DNA from: Candidatus Methylomirabilota bacterium
Lineage (GTDB): Bacteria; Methylomirabilota; Methylomirabilia; Rokubacteriales; DASRDR01
NCBI GenBank assembly: GCA_036005065.1
Contig: DASYQW010000026.1
Location: 1 to 32,292, forward strand
Direction of reading: 5' to 3'
DNA: 32,292 nucleotides
Within the stretch, counting starts at the first letter, position 1, and each line of letters starts with the position of its first letter. A program made the translations under genes and the position numbers. Of this stretch, positions 32,065 to 32,292 are shown one piece after another. A model generated the notes under the pieces. The model had not been told where the DNA came from and ran no database searches. It saw nothing but the letters and a program-made list of their open reading frames with translations.

Positions 32065-32094
32065 GGTTGCGCGGGCAAGCCCGCGCTCGGAGTG
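32065..32094 (+). repeat. Dispersed hairpin repeat, copy B
   Basis: GGTTGCG, stem GCGCGGGC / GCCCGCGC around AA, then CTCGGAGTG. Further downstream it shares GGTTACTCCGACAG (from about 32135) with copy A, so the full repeat of this type spans roughly 130 bases. Confidence 0.75.
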
Positions 32095-32259
32095 GACACT
32101 GACCCGCGGCATCGGGGCGAGGCGTCGGCGCGCGGTTACTCCGACAGCCTCCTAGCCCGCATTATGCGTGAAAGATGAAACAAAGGAGCCACCGAGCCCC
32201 TCAACGGTGCTATAGAAGCGGTGATGAGGCGCTTCGACACCGAAACGCGAGGAGGCTCG

Positions 32260-32292
32260 ATGGCTACAGACTGTATACCTCAGGTGACCTTC
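32260..32292 (+). CDS. Probable IS1380-family transposase, first 11 codons (runs off the window)
   Basis: The ATG at 32260 follows GGAGG at 32251-32255 (the wider GAGGAGG is at 32249-32255). The peptide MATDCIPQVTF resembles the start of IS1380-family transposases, in which a 'CIPQ..F' motif opens the protein. The 110 bp before it are noticeably less GC-rich than the preceding repeat, as expected for the left end of an insertion sequence. Only 33 bases are available, so the family call is tentative. Confidence 0.45.
   Translation, partial: MATDCIPQVTF

Noticed and set aside
308-32094. Hairpin repeats as CRISPR repeats or integron attC sites
   Set aside because: The copies are thousands of bases apart with no regular spacers, and there is no cas gene or integrase.
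1-32292. tRNA, rRNA and CRISPR loci
   Set aside because: None was recognised by reading both strands. A covariance-model scan was not possible here, so a small RNA could have been missed.

Overview
The window is a high-GC bacterial chromosome segment. It is rich in ABC importers and carries a lipopolysaccharide-type glycan cluster, a glutamine-dependent NAD synthetase and the start of a PLP synthase gene. Sigma-70-like promoters (TTGACA, 17 bp, TAnnnT) recur. The content fits a soil or subsurface heterotroph, for example the Rokubacteria/Methylomirabilota group, but no taxonomic marker is present, so that placement is only a guess.

Layout. 1-113: start of pdxS (minus) with a promoter and inverted-repeat operator. 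355-567: a small zinc-ribbon gene (minus). 619-4248: a complete 3,630-bp IS1-type transposon with 16-bp perfect terminal inverted repeats and an 8-bp target duplication. It carries a transposase, a DNA methyltransferase and a BglII-like restriction enzyme in one tightly overlapping operon, and a divergent P63C-domain gene. 4316-6052: nadE. 6077-9426: a large STAND/BTAD-type regulator with two single-base frameshifts, whose 3' end is fused to the tail of an unrelated gene. 9426-12690: a lipoprotein, a possible small membrane protein and a secreted protein. 12819-17049 (minus): glycosyltransferase, MsbA-like exporter, O-antigen ligase/polymerase. 17163-18330 (minus): flavin reductase-like protein and tandem rhodanese. 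18440-20874: a dipeptide-type ABC importer whose binding-protein gene is reduced to a C-terminal tail, followed by two intact permeases. 20940-28297: a spermidine/putrescine-type ABC importer, an alpha/beta hydrolase and two FAD amine/amino-acid oxidoreductases, probably an uptake-and-oxidation unit. 28698-32015: branched-chain amino acid-type binding protein and two permeases, with no ATPase genes in view. 32260-end: the first codons of a probable IS1380-type transposase.

The most interesting system is the transposon at 619-4248, in which a restriction-modification pair is built into a single insertion-sequence unit. The methyltransferase start overlaps the transposase stop (ATGA). The endonuclease follows after 5 nt, and its stop codon touches the terminal inverted repeat. 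Transposase and P63C genes diverge from a 112-bp region with two strong promoters and a pair of 12-bp direct repeats.

A second pattern is a dispersed hairpin repeat, seen four times in 32 kb, whose stem changes by compensatory substitutions. It sits between genes, twice next to a terminator-like hairpin just after a gene end. Several genes are decayed (the regulator, the dpp binding protein, a RidA-like remnant), so parts of this segment are undergoing turnover. Some of the frameshifts could instead be homopolymer sequencing errors.
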